Below are positions 1 to 12,432 of a stretch of 64,000 bases of DNA, one piece after another. A model generated the notes under the pieces. The model was given only the letters and a program-made list of their open reading frames with translations. It did no database searches and was not told the origin of the DNA. The stretch's first letter is position 1. Each line of letters starts with the position of its first letter. The DNA comes from Ceratodon purpureus (Eukaryota; Streptophyta; Bryopsida; Pseudoditrichales; Ditrichaceae). The position numbers and the translations under genes are program-made. The stretch is from NCBI GenBank assembly GCA_014871385.1, contig CM026423.1, positions 12,517,952 through 12,581,951 on the forward strand, read 5' to 3'.

Positions 1-537
1 CATCTCCCAGGTTCGTCCCGGGGATGAAACCGTTCCCATTTAAGCCCTGATCCTCGCAGAACCAGCGAATGGAGCCTTTGCTTCGATCGGAGGCCCCCGC
101 AACCGATGCGGGTACCCGGACCGGCGCTTTATCCCTCCTTCCTCGCGTGCACACCATTGTCGAAGATTTGGATTTGCTTTCTCGGGAGCCGCCCTGTAAA
201 CACTGTCCCCCCCAACCACCACTGTAAGCACATCAATGCATATTGAAGAGAACTTCGAATGTATTCCGCCAAAGCACGACAGACTTATCAGCAGTTAACG
301 TTACGCAATTCCGATGTCGGGAAACCCTCCTCAATCCGACTCCAAAATCAAGGGAAATGCCTCGCCTTTTCAGTGCATGATTGTCCTATTTACAATTTTA
401 CAAGATATGAAAATCCCACGATTCAATGCAGCTATAGAATCTATCCGAAGACAGTGCAATTGACCATGAAATACTCACGATAACCCATCCCCACCTTCAA
501 CCATGGAACACAACACCCGAAACCCAATAACCTCTTA

Positions 538-1080
538 ACCTCTAATTCTGCAGCTTCCGATTTCTAACTCAACCATTACACTCTTAGAATAACACCTACG
601 CTCGCAAGAGAGACGGCGTCTCGAAATCTCTCTCATACTCGCTCACGGACTAAGCGCATACAAAACATCGCATCCTCATTTCCCCGTCAGAGTTTGCAAT
701 ATAGCGTGAAACAGAATCCGCACCTTCAACCACGATTGCTGCTCTCCAGGAAACCGCCTCCTGTTGTCCTCGTACCGGAATGAAAACTTGTTGGCCTTCT
801 TCGAGTTGATGCACGGCCTCGGAACGCAAGCTCCTGGCCAGTAACTCTGGCAGCGTCCCCAAAAAACCCACCAACGATGTCCCAATTAGCTCTGGCTCAC
901 TACTTTCGCAGCTTCCCTTTCCTAACTCCCCCTTCCTACTCTACATAAAACAGCAATGTTGCAAGACACACGGCGTCTCGGAAGCTCTCCCATAGTCGCC
1001 CACAGCCTAAGCGCAACGACATCCTGATTGTCCTCGTTTCCCTCTACAAGTTAGAGATAAACCAGGGAACAGAATCCGAG
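538..1080. repeat. Diverged direct duplication, ~350-bp period
   Basis: The stretch from about 545 to 725 recurs from about 900 to 1078. Shared landmarks in the same order are GCAGCTTCC followed by TTTCTAACTC or TTCCTAACTC, then ACGGCGTCTCG, then a run ending in CCTAAGCGCA or CTAAGCGCAT, and CAGAATCCG at the end. Identity is moderate, so the duplication is old. No coding content is evident. Confidence 0.6.
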
Positions 1081-1495
1081 AAATGGAGTTTGTGCTAAGA
1101 GAGAAATAAGCGGAAAATGCCGCTGAACCCATGAAGGACAATGCGTTCACATACCCAAGAGGACGAACATGCAATGGAGAAGCAACTCAAGCAAATGCGA
1201 AACCACAGCGAACCTTGAATCTAAACAGGAAAACTGCGAATCAAATGGAGTACTAAGTAGAATTTATAGGCGCTACTCTCCAGGGCTCGAGGAGAACTGG
1301 GTGTCTGCCATCTCCATATGTCAGATCAGAAGGCTCCAGTAGCCCACCTCTGAGTATGCCACCATGCAATCCGGCCCCCTCTCATCATCAGATACGCCAC
1401 TCTGCATGATGCCCTATGGCTCCGTCATTTCCAACATCCCCGAAACGTCAAACCCATCAGTCTGTCACAGCTGAGAGCATGAGTCTCAATGAGTA

Positions 1496-2395
1496 TTACA
1501 AGCTCTACGATACGTGGCACTCTCTATGACATGGCATTAGGTAGTCACCGTCGATTCCACTAAGTACTTTCCAGAGCATGTAAAAGTTCATGATGACTAT
1601 ACTGAAAATCTATGGTTCTGATATGAAAACATATGCAACTCATCAGAAGCAATGTAAATGGCACATGGCGTATTTATCCGCATGTGGAGGTACATTGGAG
1701 CGAAATGAACTGGTATGTTCTACATTAGCGAGTGAAATCTCTACAGGCAGTCTTCATGAACTTCCTATCTACTGGAGATAACGTAGAGAAATACAATATC
1801 AGTATTCCAAATATCAGAAGCCTCCACTGTCACTGCAGTCTCAATAGGGGTGGCGGTTAGCTCAAAAATGCCGATTTGAAAAGGCTAATGACTCTACATC
1901 ATACTGGATGTACTGCTTGCTAATGGGGTCACAAAGCTCTACGATAAGTGACACTATCCATGACATGGCAGTGGGAAGTTACAGTCGATTCCACTAACTA
2001 CTTTCTATGACATGTAAATTTTCATGATGTCTCTGATGAAAATCATAGGTTATGACATAAGCATATATGCCATGTATCACAAGCCAAGCCATTGGGACAA
2101 GGCTTTTTATCCGCATGTGGAGGTGCTTTGGAGCCATAGTAACTGGTAAGTTCTACAGTGGTCACGGGTACGTTCAACAGAAGTAACTGGTAAGTTCTAC
2201 AGGCAATCTTACGAACTAATCATCTTCTGCAGGTCACTTAGAGGACTACAATATCTGGATTCCAAATAAAGGAAGCAAACTAATTGTCACTAAACATCAA
2301 AAGGTGGTGGCGGGATGCTAAAAAATGACGATTTGAAAATGCTAACGACTCCACAACATAGTGGATGTACTCATTGCTATTGGAGTCACGTGCTG
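1496..2395. repeat. Two-copy tandem repeat, ~435-450 bp unit
   Basis: Copy 1 runs from about 1498 to 1932 and copy 2 from about 1933 to 2395. Landmarks repeat in the same order in both: AGCTCTACGATA, GACATGGCA, GTCGATTCCACTAA, TTATCCGCATGTGGAGGT, and further on TGGATGTACT. The copies differ by many substitutions and small indels. The unit has no protein motif and looks like decayed non-coding transposon DNA. Confidence 0.65.
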
Positions 2396-4127
2396 GTAAT
2401 AGGCTAATGGTTGACTCTTCACGGGCAGACAAGATGCACCAATACGGACAGACATGCAGTGTACTTGTAAGAGCATAGATCTTGTACAAAACTTGGAATA
2501 GATTTTGTACGATTTCCATACCTTTTCCAGATAATCAGTAGTGAAACTTCTCAACCTCCCCACACGTTCACTTGGTTCATGCTGAAGAATCGTCCTTCCT
2601 TCCTGACTGTAATACAAAAAGAATGTCAGCCCAGCAGAGACATTCTCCATAGCACCCAATTAGAATACCCTGTACTATGTACTGCATCAATAATTTTAAA
2701 ATATCTAAAATAGTGACACCATGAAACAGTACAAGTCAGGAATTTCCACAACAAACACTGTAGAGTTCGATCCCTCGTATCTAAAACCTCGATGCAGCAG
2801 ATAATGAAAATCAGAGACTGGTAACTTCGAATACATCGTTATAATGTAAAACAGGAAAAATGTACGTCAGGTATGACGGCACTTCATTGCAGGTTAAAAC
2901 TATAAACGTACTCCATTACATTGTACACGCTTATGTTGGTATAACACAGCGTCACATCAGAGTGGTATCTAGTGCCCCTACTCCGTAACACGTGACTTGA
3001 ACCTTATGCATATGACACGGATTAGGCTTTATGGAGTACGACCCGAAGACTGTGGGACATTCCCCCAGGAGGCATCGTCGCACCGGGTAATGAACTATAT
3101 GTTCCGAAAAGAAGACTCGAAATCAATGAACCTATCCTCCAGTGGTATTTCTCCAGAAGGATTTCCCAGCTTTAAGTTGCAATCCTTAATCTCCAGAGAA
3201 GCCCTCCATCCTGAACCTGAAGATACACATAAGCAGTCATAGAACTTGGTAGTTTTGTGTCTCGGTAGATGACGACACATCCGGCGCTTCAGGCGCACTC
3301 GCGCGTCTAAAGGCATTCCAATGGTGGAGCGACTTAGCCTACAATTGCAGTGGGGTAAAATCACCCATCTCAAAGCGGTGCAGAACAAGCATCGACAGTC
3401 GTTGCAGCAATGCCTACGGTTAGGTCCGTTCCAAACAGACGTTAAATCGCGTGGGTACTGGTACTTCTCCGGACCCCTTGTGCGAAGATCTACCCGAGCC
3501 GGCTGACATCAACACGCACATTACAACTACTTCAATAAAGATGCCCCACAACAGCATAAGCCAGATTCTACGATGATGCGTTCTTCTCAAATGAGTGAAC
3601 ACTGGGTCAGACAGAGGGAGCTTCAATGTGGATACATACGCAACCATACCTTTCTGAATGGATTGACATTCCCAGCCTGGCCATACGGGAGCGGAATACC
3701 GTCGTCGTCGAGGACAGATACGGCACATCCTGACATCTCAAGAAGTCTGACCTGCCGCATACAGAAATAATAAAGTGTATGAAAAGCTAGTAATTGAAAA
3801 CTGCGTGCAGTCAACACTACGTGCACGCATTAATGTGCAGTAAAAGTTATAATCTCATAGACAACGGAAGTCTCAGGTGTAAGACCTTACCACAGAAAGA
3901 GAATATATGCTTCAGGGTCAAACAAAGGTCACAAAGAATGCATTCTATGTGAGTCTTGAAATCCTGTGCCTTATCTTCATTAACCCAGAAAATATACCAC
4001 CCCAACGATATATTTGTAACTCCACTTCAGAACTTAATGGAAGTTACTTAGATCGGGGATCCGGGCGCGCCTTAGAAGACTGCACGTCACCAAACATGCG
4101 TCTTACGGTAATCCGTCCACTATATTC
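2396..4127. other. Intergenic stretch, nothing recognised
   Basis: Several open frames of 60-130 codons exist on both strands. None has a motif I recognise, shows plausible splice continuation, or outweighs its opposite-strand shadow. The stretch lies immediately left of the CACTA-related repeats and is probably degenerate transposon DNA. Confidence 0.4.
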
Positions 4128-4622
4128 CCTGCAGTCTCACCGCTTCGCTAAGGCCACCGTCAACGGATGTCCCATTAGTTCGGAGAGTCTTTCGGTTCCA
4201 ACTGCAGTCTCATTATTATGGAAAGAATCGGCCAGGGATACAGCTGTCGAAATTCCATTTAAGATCAAAATCTTCGATATATCTCCCATGATGCATCCAA
4301 AATAACGGAAGGCACCAATCACTTCCATTTCGACACTTCCTTTTGAGCCTGTATATTCTGTGCCACCTTTATCGGTAGTAACCGACCTGCATGGAGTGCA
4401 ATCATATATGTTTTCCATACTGGACATAAAGATGCAGACAGTGTCACATACTGAAAGGCAATTTTTATATCACTGTTGTCGCCAAGTTGGCATCCACGTG
4501 TGCTATTACTCGAAATCATGTGACAAGTAACATGTCCTGTCAATAGACCTCATGTGCCATTCAACCTTGGTGTCGAAGTACTGTACGAAGTTTAGGGAAC
4601 TAAGTGATGTGCAAGTGAACGA
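4128..4622. repeat. CACTA 3' flank repeat, copy 1 (pairs with 5630-6120)
   Basis: This ~490-bp stretch lies directly downstream of the broken transposase at 4623-5637. It is a diverged copy of 5630-6120, which lies directly downstream of the intact transposase. Shared landmarks are CGCTTCGC or CGCTTAGC at the start, GTCGAAATTCCATTT or GTCGATATTCCATTT, TGCAATCAT, and TGGCATCCAC. The matching position relative to each transposase gene says it is the 3' non-coding part of the same element family. Confidence 0.65.
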
Positions 4623-5637
4623 TTATGGAAAAAATAGTGCCTCCGACGTGTCTTCATCGTCATGCCCGACCTCGTCATTTAGGGAGCCGTCTTCATCTTC
4701 GTCATCTACGTAGTGTAAGGGTGCAAGTGGATCAACGGCATAGGCGGATTCTCTCAGGTCATCCTCCGCGGCCACCACATCGACTTCCACTGTATCTCCG
4801 GAAGGGGCTTCTCCCCTTTGTCCACCCGCATCGAGAGGGCTGCCATTATCAAGAGTCACTGCTGACACCAAAGCTCCCCCCCCAATGACACAATGATCGC
4901 GGTCGCCCTGTACTCGTAGCAAACGTGGGTTCCTCTGTCTGACGACCATCCACTGATCGCCGTAACGTTCCTCCGCGAAGAAAACCTTTGACACATAGTG
5001 GCGGGAAAGCGTTATCCGTCGTACATGATGATTTACAATCTCTATGAAGAGTTTCCATCACCAGTACAAGGTTAAAACGAAGATCCGGGTCAGGCAACGA
5101 CTGAACACCAACAAGATTGAAATGGCTCACCTGAGTCACATGGAGGGGAAGGTTGTACACAGCTGCAGATTGGCCATGTGATGCCACCTTTTCGAACGCC
5201 TTCACTGTACTGTTGACCAGGCCACTCGAATGCCATTCACGAGCACACCGAGTCATCGTAGCAGCCATAAGCGGACTTTGGAAAATCCGTTCCAATCTCT
5301 CAGAGAAGGACAAATGCGTAACAGCTTTCTGGGGAACCAGAGACCTCCCAGATCTTCTGTGCCTAGGATAAACGCAACTTGGACAGAAGAAATGCTCAGC
5401 GTACGCACCCCAGTAAATAATGCAATTGTTCGGACAGACATCGACACGCTTCAAATCCATACCTGAGTTGCTAGCCATTAGAGATACTCCGTGGACCAAG
5501 TCTGGCAGAGTGCACAGCTTCTGGCTAGGGTATCCTGCGATTGATAGCAAAAACGGTCTCATCTCCTTACTCCTTCCTAGATGTCGTGCCTGAACATGTG
5601 TCTTTCTCCAATTGCACAGAATTCCACGAAGTGTCAC
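4623..5637 (-). pseudogene. Internally deleted CACTA tnp2 transposase
   Basis: On the minus strand this is a shortened relative of the intact tnp2 gene at 6128-10375. The 5' part (about 5575-5131) carries the double zinc-binding signature (CPNNC, later CPSC) and the LERIFQSPLMAA block of tnp2. It then jumps straight to the end of the DUF4216 part, whose last residues LHVTQ sit at the same GTGAGC splice donor as in the intact copy. The last exon (4985-4623) keeps the VFFAEE start and the acidic tail. Everything in between, including the transposase core and DUF4218, is missing: about 2.4 kb by comparison with the intact copy. The N-terminal exon is also absent. This is the usual make-up of a non-autonomous CACTA derivative. 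Whether its ends are still mobile cannot be seen. Confidence 0.75.
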
Positions 5638-6120
5638 CGCTTAGCACGCCCACCATACACGGAGGTCCGATTCTCTCGGGAGTTCCTGCGGTTCAAACTG
5701 CCTGTCATTAATATGGAACGAACACAGAAAGGAAATAACAAAGCCATAACGACACCTGTCGATATTCCATTTTAATTTATAATCTTCTATTTTTCTCTAT
5801 GACAGTATTTTTGGACGGATAGTACCCGACCTCCATAGATTGCAATCATGGGTGATCACCAAGATCGTAATATTCATACTGACAATGTCACATACGGGAA
5901 GGGCATTTTTATACCAGAAATGTCGCCAAACTGGCATCCACATGTACTATCAGACGACCTCATCGTCTCCACCGTCCTAAGTTACAGAAACGGTCACTTT
6001 CGTGACATACATGGATTGAGCATCACATGACATTGCGTCGGCAGTTTAGAGGGAAATCCACATCCCGACAAAGAAGGACAAAGTGACCAAGTGAGTGACT
6101 ACGATTTAATCGACTGACAA
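5630..6120. repeat. CACTA 3' flank repeat, copy 2
   Basis: Diverged partner of 4128-4622, offset by about 1445-1497 bases, lying directly 3' of the intact tnp2 gene's last exon. It abuts the 5' end of the deleted transposase copy. The two CACTA-family units therefore stand head to tail in the same orientation. Confidence 0.65.
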
Positions 6121-6127
6121 TGAGCGA

Positions 6128-9100
6128 CTAGGAATAAACGAAAGGAGCCTGGGACGTGTCTTCATCGTCTTCATCCACATCGTCGTCCTCCACGTCGTCT
6201 TCATCGTCGTCATCTACGTGATCGAGTGCTGCAAGTGGATCAGCGGCATAGGGCTGCTCTCTGAAATCATCCACCGCTGCCACCACTTCGACTGGGACAG
6301 TATCTCCCGATGGAATATCCCCTCTCTCTTCCCGCACATCTCCATGCCCGCCATCTTCAAAAGTCACTGGGGACTCCAAACCTCCGGCTCCAATTACGTA
6401 CTGATCGCTGTCGTCCTCTACCCGTCGGGATCGTGGCTCCTTCTGGATGACGACCATCCAATTAGGGCTGTCACGATCTTCGGCGAAAAAAACCTGTACC
6501 GCAGAATGGGGATAACCCGATAGGTGTTGGACATGATGATGAAGCCATCTCATTCAGTAGTTTCCACCACCAACATAATGCGTAAACTAAGTTTCAGCAC
6601 AGGCTACAAGTGAACACCAGCAAAATTGAAGCAGCTCACCTGAGTCACATGAACGGGAAGGATGTATGGCTCTGCTCGAGGGCCTTGGAATGCATCCTTT
6701 TTGAATGTCCAGAAACCGTACTCATCTTGTTTTATAGTTGGATTACCTGCGACATTTGGTTTAATCCAACTACACTCCATCACGTTTATCTGGGTAACAA
6801 CGTAATTGATTTGTAGTATGCGGCGCAGGATACCAACATATGTTAAGTTCGCCTCCACCGGACGTTGGTCGGATGCGGATGCCTGGCACAGAGTAGCAGC
6901 CACACATCCAACACCTGAGTCGAAAGTCTCGAACGTGTTCCCCATCGCCGGGTCCTGTGTTCTATAATGGTTCCCGAACGCCCACATCCGTTTGTGTTCA
7001 TGAACCACAGAAAGTGGAAGCTGAGATAGGTTCCGCAATTCTGGAGATACATATTCATGCGCTGCTCGCATGTTATCCACTCGCCTTTCCAGCCAGCTGG
7101 AGAAGGGTTCGAATGGCCGATTCCGATGGCGAGACCGATGAAGTCTACTGGCCTCCTCATACTCTCTGAGAACCACCAACATCTTCACAAAGCATCAGAT
7201 TCACGTAACTAATCGTAATGCTAACACCCACCATGGACGAGACTTGCACAAAACAATCACTGTATGCATTTGGCGATCAAATAAGCACTTTATCTCACAC
7301 TATAACTTACAGTCGAAGGGGCTCGGTGGACTTGAGGTTGCAGATAATGAACTCGTGAATAGCTCGTAGCTCGTTTTCTGGGAGATTTCTCCGCAATTCA
7401 GCTCCCTCCAGAACCTCCCCGTTGTTCCGCTCATTGTCTTCGGGGTCATAAATTTTCGCGTGTCCCGGGTATAGCGATAAGTGTTCACTAATGAAACCGA
7501 GGGATTCAGCATACAGGTACCCTTTCGCGATTGATGCTTCCGGCTTGGCTCGGTTTCTGACGTATTTTTTCAAAACGTACAGGTACCTTTCTGCGCCGTA
7601 GCACCACCTGGAGTGGACAGGGCCTAGCCAATCTAGTTCCTCTACGAGATGAAGCATCAGATGAGGCATGATGTCAAATAGTGCGGGGGGGAACCATACC
7701 TCCAGAAGACACATTGTCTCCGCTACATACTCCTGAAGTTGTCCAATAGTGGCGGGGTCCACGAATTTGGCGCAAATCTTTTTAAAACAGTTCCCTAGCC
7801 GAATCACAGCATCCCGTGCTCCAGGGTGTAAAAGACCGCGAATCGCTGCTGGGAGTATGTCCTGTATCAGAACATGGTAGTCGTGGCTTTTAAGGCCCTG
7901 AAACCTTTTCTCGCTCACATTTCGAGTCAAACTGGAACTGTAACCTGTAGGGACTTTTATAGACCGAATAGTCTTCATGAACTTCACGGTCTCAGCTTGT
8001 GTCAAACAGTACGGAGCTTGCGGTTTCATGTAATTCCCCGCCCCAGGCCTCGGTTGCAGATGTAGCCCGGGCCTTATGCCTATAGCCTCCATATCTTTTC
8101 GACATGCCACTGTGTCCTTTTCCCCCATGATGAAACCCAACACACTTGCAGCCACGTTTTTTTCTACATGCATAACATCTAACGTGTGCCGTATCTTCAG
8201 TTTCTGGTAAAAAGGGAATCGAAATAGTCAGATATCATCAACGAGGAATGCTGGGATACAATCTACAATCTACAGTCCTTAACCCGAAATGATACAAACA
8301 TGATTACAATGGTACTCCAAATATACTCTGCTACAATGGCTGTGTGATACAGGGTCGACTGATGGTTGAATGCGTTACCTCCCAGTAGGGGAGTCTGAAA
8401 AGTATTGAGCGCCTCTTGACTCCCGTGACGCGAACTGGATCTCCCGGAGCGCCTGCTTGACCACCGTTATCCAGCCATTGCTGTCTGTGGGCAGCGTAGG
8501 CTAGGACTTCCCCACCTGTCAACCTCGGAGATGCCGATCGGAGCTCCACACTACCTCGAAAATCTCGGGCGTTTGCACGCATGGGATGGGACTCAGGCAG
8601 GTGACGACGAGCCTGATCGTCATATACATTCTTTTTTAAATACTGAGACCTCCTAGACACAGTATTTGGACCACAGATTGGGCAGCCCTGGTAACCCTTT
8701 GTGACACAGCCCGCGACCATTCCATAGGCTGGAAAGTCATGGATACAGAAAATGAGCATCGCTCTCATTTGGAAATACCTCTCGCCTCCAAACCGAGCTG
8801 CATCTTCCATCATGATACCATCGTGCCACAGAAGCTCCAGCTCCTCCACCAGCGGTTCGATGAAAGTGTCAAAGTCGTCACCAGAGGGGGCTTTGGGACC
8901 TGGGATCAAAAGAGACAGAATGATACAGTAACGCTTCGTGGTCAACCACGGAGGAAGGTTATAGTTCATCAAAGTTACAGGCCATGTGGAATAGACACTT
9001 CGTTTTTCTGAAAAAGGGTTCATGCCGTCGGTGGCCAAGGCAAAGAACGCTCTCCGTGGATCACTGCAGAACTCTGGTTCCTTGTCGCGGATGTCTGCCA

Positions 9101-10375
9101 TGTGCTTAGATTCTGAAATGTGCCGAACCATGCCATCGGATTGCCTCTCCCGAGCATGCCAAGTCATCGAAGCTGCCATCACCGGACTACGAAAAATCCG
9201 CTTCAACCTCTCTCCAAGTGGAAAATGCCTCAAGACTTTTTGGGGAACCCAAGAGCTCCCGTGTCTTCTGCGTCTAGGAGCACCGCAACTTGGACACAGC
9301 GAATGCTCGGCATACACACCCCTGTAAAGAATGCAGTTGTTCGGACATACATCGATACACTTGAAATCCAAACCTAGCTTGCTCAACATTTGAGATGCTG
9401 CATATTCTGAGTCTGGCAGCGTATTGGGTTGTGGCAATAGTACCCTGTGGTTTAGAGCAAACGCTTGATCTATCTGCACATTTGTGGCATTGTTTCCTCT
9501 ATGGTGGTTGAGCATTAGGATAGTGGCCTCCAAGCTCGAGAGTTTGGACCCTTCATACAAGGGAACCCTGGCCACCTCTTCGATGCGCTCCATGTGTGCC
9601 GCCACTTCCTGGTCCAACGCGTCGGGATCTCCCCACTCAAAGTTATCCTCGTCTTCAGTGTCAAAGTCTGGCTCACTACCTGTAGAATCTCCAACACTGT
9701 CGCTACCGTCATATGAACTCTGAATCCTGGCCTCAATGTCTTCCGGGTACATGTCTGCCTGAAGGGGAGGATCGATGTTATCATGAGCCTCGGCTCTATC
9801 CGCAGGAGGGAGCCGTATGTCGTCCCACACTTCGAATGTCTGGCGCAACATCTCGTTGACATCCACGTTAGCCACTGTAGGATCGCGCATAAGTTCCTGT
9901 TCACGTCTCGAAACCTCCCCGTACTCACTCTGTATATGAGCCTCCCACTCTCCATCCGACTCGTCCGGATCATATCCCTGGGTACAAAGACAAGTTTAGG
10001 GTTTGTCTCGGTATTCGACAGGAAGCATGTCTTAGTCATACATATTCCTGGAGCCCTATGTGTGCACGATGTCGCAATTAGTGCCGTATGTATACTGTTC
10101 TTGAGGATAACCGCAACATAAAATTGAGAGTAGCTTACCTCTGAGGGACCCCGCTGCCACGGATGAAACCCGTAGTCTCGGACGTGGCGGACTACGGTCT
10201 TGATGGAATAGAGGGTGCGCACACCACGGTTGCATATCCGGCAAGGACATCGGATGCGACTCACTCCAGCAGAACGTGCAGTCAGTACTTCCCTGTCAAG
10301 TAGTTTTTTATCCCTCGCCCTTTGTCGCGCAATGTGTTCCACCGGGAGCCTCCCCGGAGTGCGCCTCGAAGGCAT
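6128..10375 (-). CDS. CACTA (En/Spm) tnp2-type transposase, five exons, apparently intact
   Basis: Transposase of a CACTA DNA transposon, expected to cut and paste the element in the nucleus. Exons read as 10375-10139, 9977-8379, 8203-7311, 7165-6640 and 6493-6128. They sum to 3621 nt (1206 aa plus stop) with matching phases at every GT-AG junction. Exon 1 carries the transposase-associated zinc domain (RCPCRICNRG). Exon 2 carries CPNNC and CPSC, the ATDGMNPF motif and the HDFPAYGMVAGC...CPIC block of Transposase_21. Exon 3 carries the HVEKN and DUF4218 signature (GPVHSRWCYGAERYLYVLK, then YVRNRAKPE). Exons 4-5 are DUF4216, ending in a strongly acidic tail. No frameshift or internal stop was seen. 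The exon 4 acceptor (CAG before 7165) was chosen because it alone restores phase. A divergent partner gene starts 2 kb away. Confidence 0.88.
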
Positions 10376-11110
10376 CGCAACCCTGAAGTGCTGTTCGAGA
10401 GAAATTGGAAGTCATCGTCAGTCTGAGGTGAAGAAGAGGAGAGGAATAGGGTTTTCGAGCGTGTAGGTCCTGGGGCAATATAGACGTGGAAAACGTCGAC
10501 ACAATCACAAGAGGCAACGCTGGTACTTGAGAGAACCCCACGACACAATGCTTAATACCCAATTAAATTCAAAATGAAAACCTTCCTACAACGCACAAAA
10601 CCATTTGATCTCTACAATCTCGAACTAGGGTTTTGAAGCACTACAATCACAGAATGTCCTCTACACCCACAAACGCAATATAAAATATAAAATATGAATG
10701 GACAAAAGCGTATAGGCCAGAGTTCTCTGTCATGGGAAAAAAGAGCCTGCTGGGGTCCCGCCAAGGGGCCGCTCCACACAGACCACATAAACACACCACT
10801 TAAGCAACTAGGTTACTGTACACAGCTGTCTGTCAGGGAACCCCGAATAACCACATCGTGGCCGTTAAATTAATCAGATCGGAAACATAGAAATCAAACA
10901 CGTGGTATGTTCTGGAAGGATCCAGAACGGCGTAATCCTATATAGCGTCCGTTACGTTTGAACGTTTTGCGTTCCACCTTCTACCGAACATCGAATAGGC
11001 CAGGCAAGATACTACTTAACACATAGTATGTCTGTTACGTTTCTCTAATCGATATTCCTATTTAACCTTAAATGGCCCATCTACCGAGCATTAAACTACT
11101 CCGTCACTCT
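10376..11110. promoter_or_regulatory. Left half of the divergent CACTA intergenic spacer
   Basis: This stretch lies upstream of the tnp2 start codon and probably contains its promoter and 5' leader. No TATA box or repeat stands out clearly enough to mark. The position between two divergent genes is the only evidence. Confidence 0.3.
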
Positions 11111-11551
11111 TCAGAACGCAGGTCGTTGCCGGGCTCGTAATCGCTGGAGATCAGCGTAGAGAACGTCTTGGACATACTGTTTATGACGTGCGCTAGCCAC
11201 CATTCCTAATGTCCAATCTCTTTGCCTCTCTACGTACTCCTTCCAGCCCGAAGATACTCGGCGGAGTACACAGCAAGCACGATAATTTTGGAGGTGGCAT
11301 CCACTATCCATTAAAGCGGGCCATATTATCTTCGAAACCACATCCAGCGGTAAAGCATCTAAAAATGTCAAAGACGATACTGGCAAATCACCGGTACAGT
11401 GGTCATCGGGAAGGGGCACGCCGGAGTCTCTCAAGGCGAGTGCAAGATTGTGTTCATGCACGGATCGTAAGTAGTCTTCTACCGCTACTTGACCATCGCC
11501 CACTAGCCAGTCTTCAGACTCCTCGTCACAAATGTGACCTGCAATCGCCAT
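11111..11551 (-). CDS. Small ORF with F-box-like motif inside the CACTA element
   Basis: A complete 146-aa frame from ATG to TGA. Residues ~65-110 read ALPLDVVSKIIWPAL, then a short gap, then RRVSSGWKEYV. This is the pattern of an F-box (LPxDVVxKI near the start, RxVSxxW near the end), the segment that docks substrate receptors onto SKP1 of SCF ubiquitin ligases. No substrate-binding repeats follow, and the remainder is short and charged. It lies between the two divergent transposon genes, in the same direction as tnp2 and about 740 bases upstream of its start. It could be an element-encoded accessory protein, a captured host fragment, or the leftover first exon of a longer gene. The F-box call rests on motif appearance only. 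Confidence 0.4.
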   Translation of the reverse strand: MAIAGHICDEESEDWLVGDGQVAVEDYLRSVHEHNLALALRDSGVPLPDDHCTGDLPVSSLTFLDALPLDVVSKIIWPALMDSGCHLQNYRACCVLRRVSSGWKEYVERQRDWTLGMVASARHKQYVQDVLYADLQRLRARQRPAF

Positions 11552-12432
11552 CCCCGAAGGAATAACCTCCCCCCCTAAAACAGAAACGGACGCTTATAAC
11601 TTCTGTACGAGAGCCGACTTCAACGTCCCAAACAGGGTGAACGCAACTAAAGTAGAGCCATAAGGAAATGACTAGTATATAACGGAATCATATTGTAAGA
11701 TATGACATCGTACCTTATCAACGCTGCAGCAGTAGGTGATCAAGTCACGCGAAGGCCAGGCAAGATGTAAACCTCTTCACGTAGCCGCGGCAGTTAGGGG
11801 AACATCAGTTAGTGCGTATGAAAATGGCCATCAGTATAGCTTGACATGGCACATGTTTGGAGAACTTCCCTTGGACACATGTTCGTTTCTAGTCGCCACA
11901 TGTGGAGATTGAACTGCAGTCCCGAGAGCTCTTTGTGAAGCACTCACTGGCGCAGATTTATCAGGAGATAAGAACCGGGAATGTCGAGAGGCATAACCGA
12001 GATGCACCGAAAGAAAAGGATGTCTAGTGGTGTGAACTGCAGTTATCGGGGGCTGACTCAGAGTACTACTCCCGGTGAACTAGTGCAGGGTCTTCCTTCC
12101 ACGTTCTCTTCTTGCCGTCCAGTTTCCATACACGCTCTTGTACGAGCCTTGGCACAAGGATTTTCGTCGCATAAAATCTCCTCTGAGCACACTCTGAATC
12201 CACCAGGGAAATGACGTACGTGGGGGAGTCCAGTACAGTAAGTTAATTTCCATATTCTGTATTTCTCCTGCATTTGTGATATGAATACGTGATGCATGCA
12301 TGGTAGAAGTTCGCAGACTTCAGTAGGTAAGCAGAACTTGATTATGTTTTCGCGGTTGCCCACCTTAATTTTATCCTGTTACACCTCCATGAACAGGGCG
12401 TGCTATATGGTACCAATTCGCAAAGCGCAGAC
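11552..12432. promoter_or_regulatory. Right half of the divergent CACTA intergenic spacer
   Basis: Probable promoter and 5' leader of the rightward gene. A splice-acceptor-like AACAG at 12392-12396 just upstream of the open frame suggests that an untranslated or short coding upstream exon may exist. No gene is otherwise seen. Confidence 0.3.

Larger units (their letters stand above)
1..2400. other. Repeat-rich intergenic DNA, no convincing gene
   Basis: Only short open frames without recognisable motifs are present. The stretch is dominated by two diverged tandem duplications, listed separately, and borders the CACTA-derived DNA to its right. I infer old transposon-flank material. Confidence 0.5.

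Noticed and set aside
3907..4305. 132-codon plus-strand frame
   Set aside because: It overlaps the CACTA flank repeat, its counterpart in the second repeat copy is interrupted, and no motif is seen.
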